DNA of 64,000 nucleotides, from positions 31,552,186 through 31,616,185 of the forward strand of contig OZ025258.1 in the NCBI GenBank assembly GCA_964019135.1. Reading direction: 5' to 3'. The translations under genes and the position numbers were made by a program. The stretch comes from Arenicola marina. Its lineage: Eukaryota > Annelida > Polychaeta > Arenicolidae. This document shows positions 12,901 through 22,572 of this stretch, in pieces; position 1 is the stretch's first letter, and each line of letters starts with the position of its first letter. The notes below the pieces were generated by a model. That model searched no databases, was not told where the DNA came from, and saw nothing but the letters and a program-made list of their open reading frames with translations.

Positions 12901-15900
12901 GCTAAGGGGATTGGGGTGGGCGCGGAGATGGGGTGCTAAGGGGATTGGGGTGGGCGCGGAGATGGGGTGCTAAGGGGATTGGGGTGGGCGCGGAGATGGG
13001 GTGCTAAGGGGATTGGGGTGGGCGCGGAGATGGGGTGCTAAGGGGACTCGGGTGGGCGCGGAGATGGGGTGCTAAGGGGATTGGGGTGGGCGCGGAGATG
13101 GGGTGCTAAGGGGATTGGGGTGGGCGCGGAGATGGGGTGCTAAGGGGATTGGGGTGGGCGCGGAGATGGGGTGCTGTTCCCGTTTAGGATGCCTTTGGGC
13201 GACTAATAGTGATTGGTCATTAAAGTCGGCCCGGTATGACAGACACTGTAACTCTGCTGGTATATCTAAACACGTAATATATCAATTCAACCAATTTTTT
13301 GCTGTGCCTAAATGTCAACGAGGCGCTCGTGCATTAACAATTCTGTCCGATCTGGAAATAACTACTCCCATACCCCGTCCACCCCCCCCCCCCTCCCGCC
13401 ACCCCACCCCCCAAACAGATCTGCTTCACTGTTTGCTAGCTGTTCCCATGGTTCTCTGAGGGTAAATAATGATGTCAAATTCTAGTTCCATTACGAGCGG
13501 CGTTGCGGAAATTTAAATTAGGATGCAACGCGAACGAGTTGACTACAAGCCGGAACGTAAACGTCCTAAATTACATACCATTTTTTTCGAACGCTGCGGC
13601 AAATGCAGCAAGGCGAACGCGGAAAACTGACGTGAGGCGAGTTACCGTGCCACTGGGGCTCCCTTGGGGACTGTTTCTAACATGTGTTCCACACTGACAG
13701 GCTTTCCGTCACTTAAACATATCTCAGTGCCTCTCACCCCCTCCCCCCCCCGGCAAGAGATCAAATGGTCGGATATTTCGGATATTGTCGGATATTTCCG
13801 CCCCCCGCCCCCCCAAACTAAGACGCACGAAGGACGCTGAAGGTTCACTAACGATAATAGGGAACGTGCTGTTAAAAGAAAGCGACAGAACTTCCGGCAG
13901 CCCCTGAACCGAGACGTATGGACCATGGTTTTGCAGGAAGGCAACGAGCCATAATGATCCATGGTTGAAACAGGTCCTCGTGGGGCATCCAACAGCTACT
14001 AACCCCCCCCCGCCCCCTCCCCCTCACATGGAGGGGACACCGAGAGAGCTGCGGGTGGCGGGGGGGGGGGGGGGTGGGGGGAGGGTGCATTGCGCAATGG
14101 CGCGTCACAGGCTTTTAGACCGCACAAGATTGGAGAATATTTCATCTATTATCGTGAGGGAAACGGGAATGAAACTGCCGGGAGCGAAGTGTGCCGTTTT
14201 CGTTATGTCCAAATGTGGCTGTGTGAAATAATCCGACAACAGTGATATCGGTATCACTGGCAACAAAACATGCATGGTTCTTGTTTCTTACAAGTCTGAT
14301 CGTTAAAACATGTTCCCAATCATAGGTCGAGTGGCATATCGGTTGTGGGTGCGTACTATAGCAGTTATCCGCGGGGGTACGTACTATAGCAGTGACCTGA
14401 GTGGGTGCGTACTGTAGCAGTTACCCGCGTGGGTGCGCACTATAGCAGTGATCTGAGTGGGTGCGTGCTATAGCGGTTACCCGCGTGGGTGCGTACTATA
14501 GCAGTGACCTGAGTGGGTGCGCGCTATGGCAGTGACCCGAGTGGGTGCGTACTATAGCAGTTACCCGCGTGGGTGCGTACTATGGCAGTGACCCGAGTGG
14601 GTGCGTACTATGGCAGTGACCCGAGTGAGTGCGTACTATAGCAGTTACCCGAGTGGGTGCGTACTATGGCAGTGACCCGAGTGGGTGCGTACTATGGCAG
14701 TGACCCGAGTGAGTGCGTACTATAGCAGTTACCCGCGTGGGTGCGTACTATGGCAGTGACCCGAGTGGGTGCGTACTATAGCAGTTACCCGCGTGGGTGC
14801 GTGCTATAGCAGTGACCCGAGTGGGTGCGTACTATAGCAGTTACCCGAGTGGGTGCGTACTATGGCAGTGACCCGAGTGAGTGCGTACTATAGCACTGAC
14901 CCGAGTGAGTGCGTACTATAGCACTGACCCGAGTGAGTGCGTACTATAGCAGTTACCCGCGTGGGTGCGTACTATGGCAGTGACCCGAGTGGGGGCACGT
15001 GGCTGCCCTGAACGCGTCATAACAACCAGACAAACGATCGACCGGGTTATTTTTAGCATGTTTTACGATGCTAGTTTTGACCATCATACGCAGGAATACA
15101 CCCAAGGCATGCCGTACCGTACGCGGTACGATGCGAGAGAACCTGACATTTCCTTTAACGACATAACGATAATACCACTGGCGAACGCGGATATAATGGA
15201 GATCACAGTGCCGACTCGAGTTACGCAGGGCGTATGACTCAGGGCAAATGCCGGCTTCTGGGAAATGTATCTAAACCGCGACAATCATAAGGGTCAAGAT
15301 AGTGTGGAAGAACGCGTAGGAATCAGCGGATGTTTTAGTTGAAAATATTATGTTTAACATCACCGTAACGGACAATGACACTATCCTGCAATGCCTATAT
15401 ATGCATTGTAAATTTTTAAAAACCTATATACTGCCGTAGAGACACTTATAGCATCAAAACGTGGAACCAGCCAGCCCAATTATAGGAGACCCCATCTGGG
15501 GTTCTCGGTGAGTGAAGTGCTGCCACCTAGTGGGGTCTCTTGGAGATAGCATTGAGATGCTTATCTGACACAAACATAGCCCCAGTTCCATGGCTGTAGG
15601 ACGGAAATACAAATCTGATTGGGAGGCCGTTCCGCGGGTGCCTTGATGCCTGAGAGAGGGGATATTTGTGACGAAAAGGATACCCCTATAGAGCGGATAT
15701 TGTGTAACTTGCCACCGGCGAGTGGCTCTGAAAATGTGCGCTTGCCGCAAAAAATTCCCCTTCCGAGCGGATTTTGGCGGGGAAAAAGGGGGAACTTACC
15801 GCGGAACACCCCAAACCCAGCAACGTATTGTTAACCCCCCCCCCCCGGGCCCCCACCCATTCCAATAAAATGACCCCTCCCTGCTGCACCCCAGCCATCC

Positions 15901-18900
15901 CCACGCGCCAGTGCACATCTCACCCGGTGATCTCTCTTCCAGCGTGCTGGTGCAGCGGGCCAATGAGTGGCTGCGGACCAAGGGGTCAGGGGTCAAGGTC
16001 AAGACCTGCGAGAGCATCGAGATCAAAGGTCGCCTGGATGGCGTGGTAGACACCAACAAAAGTTGTTTCTTCGAGGCCGACCACTCCAAGCGGATGATGC
16101 GTAACATCTACATCCGGGCTCTCAGGTAAGACGCTCGGGAGGAATTCGTAAAAAGGATCCTGGGCGGATCCAGGAATTTAAAAAGGGAGAGGTCCACTGG
16201 AAAATTGCGACCTGTGTGGTGAACGGGGTCGTTATGATTATGTTCCATGTGCCCGGTAACGTTATGATAAATATAGCACTTCCCTCGCATGTCCCTCATA
16301 ACGCCTCCCTGACTCCCCCTATAGGTTGTGGGTGGTACGGAGAGAGCCATGTGACCCCCCAGAGTCCCAGCAGATCGGCTACGTCAACGTGGTGCCCGCC
16401 AGGAACGAGGGCGGGGTCTTCGACAGCTTTGGGGATACGGTGCGAAAGTTCAACATTCACCTCCGGCAGCGCCCTCTCCAAGGTGAGTGTACAACACAGC
16501 AATGGCGGGCCGCAACAGCAAAGAACGTTACCCCTGCAAGGTAAGTGAGTAATGACGTGACGTAACAACAAAATAATTTTCAGCTTTCTGCCCCTACCCA
16601 CCCAGACCCCCTCTTCTCCCTCTCTCTGGATCTGCCCCTACCCACCCCGACCCCCTCTTCTCCCTCTCTCTGGCTTCAGACGCAGGCCCGACAGCTCAGT
16701 GGGTTAGAGCGCTCGCCTTGAGGGCTCTGGCCACCTAAGAGACTAACGGCACGTAGGTTGGTGGTTCGCGCCCCGCTATGGCCATGTGTGTGTGGTCGCA
16801 GGATAAAGATCCCATGTCCTTCTTCGCTAAGAGTAGGGGGTTACCCCGGGGACATGGCTCTACTCTCCCTTTCTTCTCCCATTGAAGCGATATGAACAAA
16901 GTGTTTAAAGCGTCATGAATATACAACAAATCTTTCCGGATCCAGGTCGCGTGTTGAACGTGGAGTCCCAGGAGATGAAGTTCCACGACTGGGGCGTCGG
17001 CGTCGATCCGGACGAGTCCTGCTGGGTGGAGAGCGTCAAGTTCAACATCTCCTTCCTGGTGGTTATCCGGCTCTTCTACGAGATCGGGATCCCCGCATAC
17101 GAGGAAATAGGTCAGTCTCCATGGCAACCTGACCGTCAGCACTACTCATCTGTTACACTCTTCTCTTTTTGTCTTTCTGCTTCACTGCTTTAAGCAGATA
17201 TATGATTTGATTGTGTAGATGAGATATGGGTAACTGAGTTATGTGTAACTGAGATATGTGTAACTGATATATGTCTAACAGAGATATGTGACTCATATAT
17301 GTGTAACTGCGATATGTGTAACTGAGATATGTGTAACTGAGGGTGTGTAACTGAGATACGTATGAGATATGTGTAACTGAAATACCTGTGACTGAGATAT
17401 TTGTAACTGAGACCAAGGGACATCTATCACAGAATCAAACCGCTGCCACTGTCAATCCGTGTTAAATGATCACTTGTGCAGTAGCTACCATCCAAAGACC
17501 GGTAGACACCGAACCCTAACCTTCTCATACGTGTCTTCCAACCCCCCCCCCCCTCCTCTCACCCCACCCCCTCACCCCCCTTGCAGGATGCGCGGACTTC
17601 GTCCCGGGTTGCCTGGACCACGGATCCCAGTTCGCCGGGGCCGCGGAGTTTGAGAGTTTCGGTGAGGTGATCCAGAAGGCCAACAGCTGGGTCCGGCAGC
17701 AGACCAACATCAGGATCACCAACGTCCAGTCCATCGACTACAAGCTGCCTCACGGCGCGGGTGGGTAGCCAATACAGGCCAGGTTATACCTGACATCTCG
17801 GCAGTAAGTGGCACAGTCAACCTTTAATGGTCGACAGTAAATGTGATGAAGAGAACTTTGTCAGATGTAAATGTGGCTTGATGGAGTATTTCAGACATGA
17901 GCATTTGGTTTTATCAATTTCAACAATTGGTGTTCGTCTTATTGCTGTCGAGAGAAGATATGCGTTAGGATGTTTGTAGGAATAGGTTGATAAGAGAGGG
18001 TAACCGTTTCATAGCTGGCTCAGTGGGATGGGGATTTAGGCCCCCCCCCCCCCCAGGCTACCTCGCTGGCTCCGCCACTAAAATCTGAAAGCAAAAAATT
18101 ATAGACATACTGCTTATGTATTGAGTATATATTCTGATATGGACAATATCGATGAGGTGTCTGCAAATTACTTTTTTTCTTATCACAAATTTTTTTATTA
18201 TCCCGCAATTATATGGTCCAGAATCCTAAAGTACGGAATGTCGATATGACGGTTCCAGAGTCGGATTACGTAGACACCCAGCGTTCCTTCTACGTTGAGT
18301 CCGGCCGCTTCACCACGCGGTATCTCCGGATCTTACGGATCTGCTTCGCCAGACCATTCCACGGGTCACCCCTTCGATTTCTCAAGTCGCCATTCCTCAA
18401 CTACGTGACCTTTGAACCCGTGATGCTCAGTTCAGGCGGGGTCATAGGTATCCCGGCCTTCGAGTCCATGGCTGATACCATGAGACGTGCCATGCGCTGG
18501 CTGCTCAAAACGCGACCAGGTGAAGTCTCGTCATATCTCGTTAAGTCTCGTCAAATCTCGTCAAGTCTCATCCAATCTTAAATCTCGTGAAATTTCACCA
18601 AGTTTCGCCAAGTCTCGTCATATAGTTTCATCGATAGTCCAAATGCCGATTATTTTAATATAAATGATTTAAGCAATATTATTCGAAATCTGAATAGATG
18701 CCTTATATTAGATCCGTGTCCAAGCAAATATGTTGGATTAATTTGAATTAATATCTATGACATTATACATATGTCACATGTTTTTTCTCATTATTTTTCA
18801 TTTTATGCTGCCATTAGCTGTTTGCTTCCACATCTTAGTGACACAAACCCAGTTTCCTGCCAACATGTAATTTCCTATATAGCATGAGTTTTACAATGAA

Positions 18901-19153
18901 AGTATTTTCGCCTCGCTTTCTCGCAGATCTGAGAGTCATCTCTGCTGAGACGGTTCCAGTGCGCATGTTCAGCGGCAACCAATACGGTAACCATGAGATC
19001 ACCTACACGTGGAACCGAGGCGAACAGAAGGAGTTCTGGCTCCTCGTCCTGCGAATATTTCTCGACGGAGACTTCGAGGATCCGCCACCGGAAATGCTTC
19101 CTCCGCCATTGCTGGAGGACAAAGGCGGGACTTCCTGTTGCACGATTGTTTAA
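3788..19153 (+). CDS. gene A: four-repeat CaaX-tailed protein, unknown family (7 exons)
   Basis: Spliced exons 3788-3900, 15943-16125, 16325-16482, 16946-17110, 17587-17760, 18232-18519 and 18927-19153 join with matching phases (2,2,1,1,1,1) into 435 residues. Six donors are GT and all acceptors are AG. Four divergent repeats start near residues 15, 118, 208 and 322. Each has a V-x-F/V-x-P entry, an F/Y-E/D-x-F/M helix-like stretch (YERFDVLVQRANEWLR, FDSFGDTVRKFNIHLR, FESFGEVIQKANSWVR, FESMADTMRRAMRWLL), a V-x-x-x-E/Q-S/T strand-like stretch and a closing LRL/IRLFY/LRICF/LRIF motif. Residues 411-423 are acidic/Pro-rich and the C-terminus is C-C-T-I-V, a CaaX-type signal with a second Cys that could be palmitoylated. 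No signal peptide or membrane segment is seen, so a cytosolic, membrane-tethered protein is inferred. I do not recognise the family. Confidence 0.82.
4113..4248. repeat. dispersed repeat family 1, copy A
   Basis: Shares GGGCACTATTATACAAA, then a TGCCT(T/C)(G/A)ATGCCTGAGAGAG core and a CATTTGTGA segment with copies near 15608 and 25314. It is the shortest and most diverged of the three copies. Confidence 0.7.
5766..6890. repeat. 11-bp G-run minisatellite, about 102 copies
   Basis: Unit GATAGGGGGAC, with GATAGGGAGAC as the common variant. Three minus-strand frames stay open (PYRPPIVPLSS-type repeats) only because the unit lacks stop codons in that direction. Every unit carries a run of five G, so the + strand could form G-quadruplexes along the whole array. 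Confidence 0.95.
6948..7055. repeat. dispersed repeat family 2, copy A
   Basis: AGAACCCACGACATGTATT ... GTGAGCTATGCTGAAACA ... GGCTCGCCCT is shared in order with 27965-28070, in the same orientation. Confidence 0.7.
8701..8991 (+). other. open stretch with promoter-like motifs, unassigned
   Basis: A 96-codon open frame inside gene A intron 1. It contains CATGGCGGCC at 8811-8820 and an ETS-type CCGGAAGT at 8833-8840. The C-terminal part (LRRRRGEIYGIPVVDYLVEL) looks protein-like, but no splice context or family supports it. It may be an internal promoter or a chance frame. Confidence 0.2.
10905..13172. repeat. 34-bp G-quadruplex-type minisatellite, about 66 copies
   Basis: Unit core GGGGATTGGGGTGGGCGCGG followed by AGATGGGGTGCTAA. 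Each unit holds four G-runs of three or more with short loops, which satisfies the usual G-quadruplex pattern. Higher-order structure is visible: the GGGGACTCGGG variant recurs near 12328 and 12838 (510 bp, 15 units), and a TGGTGTGCTGAGG variant recurs 170 bp apart (5 units). Confidence 0.95.
13173..14334. other. intronic DNA without recognised features
   Basis: Short C- and G-runs (for example near 13383 and 14060) sit in otherwise unremarkable sequence within gene A intron 1. Confidence 0.4.
14335..14995. repeat. 28-bp minisatellite, about 23 copies
   Basis: Unit GTGGGTGCGTACTATAGCAG followed by T(T/G)ACCCG(C/A). Two unit types (GCAGTTACCCGCG and GCAGTGACCCGAG) are interspersed. Confidence 0.93.
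15520..15533 (-). promoter_or_regulatory. CTCF-like site in gene A intron 1
   Basis: CTGCCACCTAGTGG, reverse complement CCACTAGGTGGCAG, equals the classical CTCF core. Confidence 0.5.
15608..15845. repeat. dispersed repeat family 1, copy B
   Basis: Contains ACAAATCTGATTGGG, GTGCCTTGATGCCTGAGAGA and ATACCCCTATAGAGCGGATA, and ends in AACCCAGCAACGTATT plus a C-run, matching 25314-25530 almost end to end. It lies just upstream of gene A exon 2. Confidence 0.75.
15943..16125 (+). CDS. gene A exon 2
   Basis: Acceptor CTCTTCCAG, donor CTCAG|GTAAG. It codes the helix-like part and end of repeat 1 (VLVQRANEWLR ... YIRALR). Its first base completes an Asp codon with exon 1. Confidence 0.85.
16325..16482 (+). 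CDS. gene A exon 3
   Basis: Acceptor CCTATAG, donor CCAAG|GTGAGT. It codes LWVVRREP, then the first half of repeat 2 (FDSFGDTVRKFNIHLRQ). A second strong donor-like site (GCAAG|GTAAGT) lies 59 bp downstream and could give a frameshifted alternative. Confidence 0.85.
16584..16673. repeat. tandem duplication of about 46 bp, pyrimidine-rich
   Basis: Two adjacent copies of CTGCCCCTACCCACCC(A/C)GA followed by CCCCCTCTTCTCCCTCTCTC, in gene A intron 3. Confidence 0.85.
16686..16930 (+). mobile_element. tRNA-derived SINE in gene A intron 3
   Basis: A tRNA-like head carries box A (CAGCTCAGTGGGTTAGAGCG, 16694-16713) and, about 45 bp on, box B (GTGGTTCGCGCCCC, near 16760-16775). A tail of about 150 bp that is not tRNA-like follows. 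The acceptor stem does not close and there is no mature tRNA 3' end, so this is a tRNA-derived element rather than a tRNA gene. The 3' border is approximate. Confidence 0.65.
16946..17110 (+). CDS. gene A exon 4
   Basis: Acceptor GGATCCAG, donor AATAG|GTCAGT. It codes the second half of repeat 2 (RVLNVESQEMKFHDW ... VVIRLFYEIGIP). Confidence 0.85.
17216..17405. repeat. 15-bp AT-rich repeat, about 13 degenerate copies
   Basis: Degenerate units of CTGAGATATGTGTAA in gene A intron 4. It does not touch either splice junction. Confidence 0.8.
17587..17760 (+). CDS. gene A exon 5
   Basis: Acceptor CCCTTGCAG, donor GCGCGG|GTGGGT. It codes the start of repeat 3 (CADFVPGCLDHGSQF, FESFGEVIQKANSWVRQ, ITNVQSIDYK). 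Confidence 0.85.
18232..18519 (+). CDS. gene A exon 6
   Basis: It codes the end of repeat 3 and the start of repeat 4. The donor is CCAG|GTGAAG. The phase-compatible acceptor is CCTAAAG at 18230-18231; the stronger-looking TCCAG 10 bp upstream would break the frame, so the 5' edge is less certain than the other borders. Confidence 0.75.
18520..18625 (+). repeat. decayed repeat starting at gene A exon 6 donor
   Basis: Immediately after exon 6 the intron reads GTGAAGTCTCGTCATATCTC, then GTTAAGTCTCGTCAA, GTCAAGTCTCATCC and GTGAAATTTCACCAA. Degenerate units of about 15-20 bp each begin with a donor-like GT(G/T/C)AA(G/A)T, so the true splice donor is unit one. Confidence 0.65.
18927..19153 (+). 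CDS. gene A exon 7 (terminal)
   Basis: Acceptor TTCTCGCAG. It codes the second half of repeat 4 (LRVISAETVPVR ... LVLRIFLDGDF), the tail DPPPEMLPPPLL and the C-terminal CCTIV followed by TAA. Confidence 0.85.
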
Positions 19154-19427
19154 CAACCCCTCGCACTTTCTCTCCCACCTCATTATAAACATGATATTGT
19201 CATATATGTCGTATTTTTGGCAGGAAAAAAATCACGTTAAATATTATATAGGTTTCGATATTTCATTATATTTTCTACTTCCGTATGTTTTATATTCAAT
19301 CGTCACTGTTGAGAAATTTTAGAAGTATTACAGATTGAAGGCTCCGACAGTTACTTCCCGGAGATCTGTGCTTCCGATACTTAACTTGGTGATGGGTCGC
19401 ATGCGGTCTCAACCACTTACGTAAAGA

Positions 19428-19433
19428 AATAAA
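19428..19433 (+). terminator. candidate poly(A) signal of gene A
   Basis: AATAAA 275 bp after the gene A stop. Further AATAAA hexamers at 19640-19645 and 20148-20153 could define longer 3' ends. Confidence 0.45.
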
Positions 19434-20343
19434 TCTATCGGCCGCCATATTGTAAATATATCCTACGCAATGCTCCTTTTTATGATTGGACCAAAGTGTC
19501 GCAAGGAAACTTGTTCCGCCAAAAAAGGAATCACGAATTCACACAGAGAATGTGTGTTGATTGCGCCAAGTCGATTTCCAGGTAAACGAACCCACGACTT
19601 TAAAGCTATTCACAGCTATTTCCCGTCAAAGTCCGGCTTAATAAATGTAACATGTTATGGCCTTATTATTGCCAGAATTATTAAGTTTTGTCGTAAAATT
19701 ATTGCCTGAAGCCTGCATAACAGTTTTGTCGTACAACAAACACACATCAAGCAGCTGTCCGGCAAAAAAAAAATTCTCTGCCATCTATTTACCATTTCAT
19801 TTGAAGCAAATGTTACGGTTTTGTTAAATGTGAATACTAATCTTTTATTGCAGCATAATATGCCAATTTTGTTTAATTGGCGGGAAATATCTGTATAAAC
19901 GACTTTAAGGTTTTTGTTACAATAGCATTGTGAGTACTGCTGTCCTTAAACTTGTCGTTGTGCGAGAAGAAGACTTACCCTGTACAGTGTGTACCGTTTG
20001 ACTTGAGTACACGACGTGTGTGGATGGCGAGTGAATGACACGATTTCCTGATACTTTATTGTTATTAATCACACACGTCACGATTATAGTATCTGGTGTA
20101 TATGATTCAATGTTATACATTGTTGAACTTTTAAACAATGCATCAAGAATAAAGACTTATTACAGTCTGCACCTCGGATGTATGTTATATTCCACAAAAA
20201 TACCGTGTATTTTGCGCCAGGTATCGTTTTTTTTTTTTTTTTTTTTTAATTAGTCAGGAAAACTAAACCCCCCCCCCCCATTTTACAACCGATCTTCAGC
20301 CCATTTGATGCCAAGCAAAGTCTGGACACATTTTGTAAGTTTC

Positions 20344-20349
20344 TTTATT
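20344..20349 (-). terminator. candidate poly(A) signal of gene B
   Basis: TTTATT on + (AATAAA on -), followed on the minus strand by a G/T-rich stretch. Its use would give gene B a 3' UTR of about 2.1 kb. Confidence 0.4.
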
Positions 20350-22473
20350 TGTTCCATTGATGCAGTACAAACTAGTGCCATGGTAGTGAAAACGTCTCAT
20401 ATGTTGTCAACAGTATCACGGCGGAACAAATACTACCTCACGGTCACGTGACATATACACAATATGCCAGACTACACACGACATATGTCATTATACACCC
20501 TATATATGGACTACCCTAGGGTCTTTCTAAGCTCGCTGAGGACAACAATGATAACATAGACAACATTGCATTATTTCCTTTGCCATGATCACTTAGTATG
20601 TTTCTATAAATCTTGCTTAAAGGTTGCGAAATCGATGGAGCATGGATTATTTATATTGAATCGACCTTTTCTTTATATTCTTTATATTATATTATTGCAT
20701 TGCCTGGTTATATTATTGCAATATTGAGTTTGGCTTGGAGTCTGTTTTGATTGATCCGTTAACATTGAGATATATCCGTCTACATCGAGTTTATATAATC
20801 ACGTTGGCACGGAATGATAATTGTACGCCAAACTTTAAATTTGCATTATGGCTACTTTGACAGGCAAACAATACAATATTCTACCTACTTTGAACAAAAT
20901 CTGTACACGGTCTTATACAAGTATTTATAACAATAAACACATAACAATTTAACATGCCAAACGCACATGGTGTCAGGCTTGCCACACCGATGTCACCAAC
21001 AGTTTTAATGTGCGTTAACTAAACGTCGATATCAAACCGTGCAACAAACGATTCACTTCGTGCGAAAAACCTTTCTGTAATACAGAACGAACAAACAAAA
21101 CATCAACGACGATATCTTTAAAGCTGTTTGAACATTTCCTATCGAAATGGTCAAGTGATTTGTGAAAGCTGCGGCCATCTTGTGTGACGGGTAGATATAA
21201 CCGTCTAATATTTCCCGCGTACCGGTTTTCACATCACTCGGTAAAAACCCCAAAGAAACCCCACATCTTACTCCATAAGAAAAGCTCTGAAGTACCTCAC
21301 ACAGCTCCAAACTAGTCACACAGTGACTTAAATAATAAACCTGGACATGGTATACATTACGCACAAGGAGCCCATTAAGGCTATTAAACAATGACAACTA
21401 CATTAAATACAGCCTTTCGTATACAAAGTAGATATAGGCACAAATTACGTTTCCGATATAGCGACACATGTAATGACTGCCATTAAAGTACTTGATTGTT
21501 TCAGTAGAAAGACGATCCACCTAAAGCAATGTGGTATATATGGCGCACACTGACAGTATACATTATGACCATACACCAAATCGAAACAAGACCTATAGGA
21601 CTATCAAGCAACGGGAAACCCCGAGACATGCATGGCTAGATACTGCTTCATGTTAGACAAAATGTGTTTAAGTCCTATATTTTTAGGTATTCCTAATAGC
21701 AATATTACTAACAGCTATAGAAGTCAAAAAACGTTTTAAAAGTCTGAAGACAGAGAAGTAACAATGAAATAAAGTCACAAAATAACAATAATAGCTATGT
21801 TACTTTTCTCATTCCAAAAGTGATTTTTTTAATCAAGCTTTTAGCTACCATAACGTCATTTGGTCTAGCAACATAACTTTTGTTTTATATGTCTATACAA
21901 GTGAAATAACACACATCAACAATACCAGCCACGTGTTGCTGTATATAGCATGGCGCCCATATAGCATGGGTGCCAACCGACCCCGTGCGGCTCGACTTGT
22001 CCCCACTATACCAGCCTCATATTTATATATATATATATATCAATATATGTACTTCTCCTGCCATGTTCGTTTTGTCTCAAGCGGGTTCCATACAACGATA
22101 ACGGTCGTCAGTCGTTGCGACGCCCAGCTTCTTGCGGCCATTTTACAGCGATGCGCATGCGCAGAGAGTCGCGACATCGCGCAGCTTCTACTGAAGGTCA
22201 TTGCGCAGCTGTTTAGCTGTTTCTCTCAGCATCTCATTATGGTGGTGACACCAAATAATATCGCTTTTCCCTCTGACAATATGACACTTAGCTTAAGTAA
22301 GAGGGCCCGTAAAAGCAGTGTGCCACATCGTTGGCAGTCACCGAGGCGTACTGACAAAAGCCGACATCCAATCACGCCTCTGGAAGTGTCTCGTCGGCGG
22401 TTACTAAGTTTTCCCGCCCGATGGAGCCACTGTATGGATTCACGGTCATTCCGTGGTCCCTGGCGTTGTATGG

Positions 22474-22572
22474 TCAGACTGGTTCCCCAGGACTTCCTAG
22501 TTCCGCCTCCACTTTCCCGTCCACAATGGCTTTCTGCGTATCCCTCCAGGGAGTGGTTAACAGTGTCAGGCG
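22474..22572 (-). CDS. gene B exon 13 (C-terminal tail)
   Basis: Acceptor TTCCTCCAG. It codes [20 protein letters not shown] followed by [12 protein letters not shown] and TGA. The RLxLLTTPxxD start after GTFRE is the usual SLC6 tail form, and the phase matches. Confidence 0.8.
   Translation of the reverse strand, partial: RLTLLTTPWRDTQKAIVDGKVEAELGSPGEPV

Larger units (their letters stand above)
3901..15942 (+). other. gene A intron 1 (12.0 kb, repeat-rich)
   Basis: About a third of this intron is tandem repeat: an 11-bp array at 5766-6890, a 34-bp array at 10905-13172 and a 28-bp array at 14335-14995. It also holds dispersed repeats near 4113, 6948 and 15608, G- or C-rich tracts (5000-5160, 5340-5650) and five CTCF-like sites. 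No internal coding exon is supported; the reading frame joins exon 1 directly to exon 2. Confidence 0.7.
19154..22473. other. convergent 3' regions of genes A and B
   Basis: AT-rich DNA between the two stop codons. It holds + strand AATAAA signals at 19428, 19640 and 20148, a T-run at about 20226-20249 and a - strand signal at 20344. No coding exon is supported; a TA microsatellite lies near 22020. Confidence 0.55.

Noticed and set aside
16686-16775. Functional tRNA gene
   Set aside because: The acceptor stem does not pair and the variable region is irregular; a SINE head is the better explanation.
18015-18080. hAT-like end CTGGCTCCGCCACTA as a second MITE
   Set aside because: Only one end is convincing; the left side does not pair.
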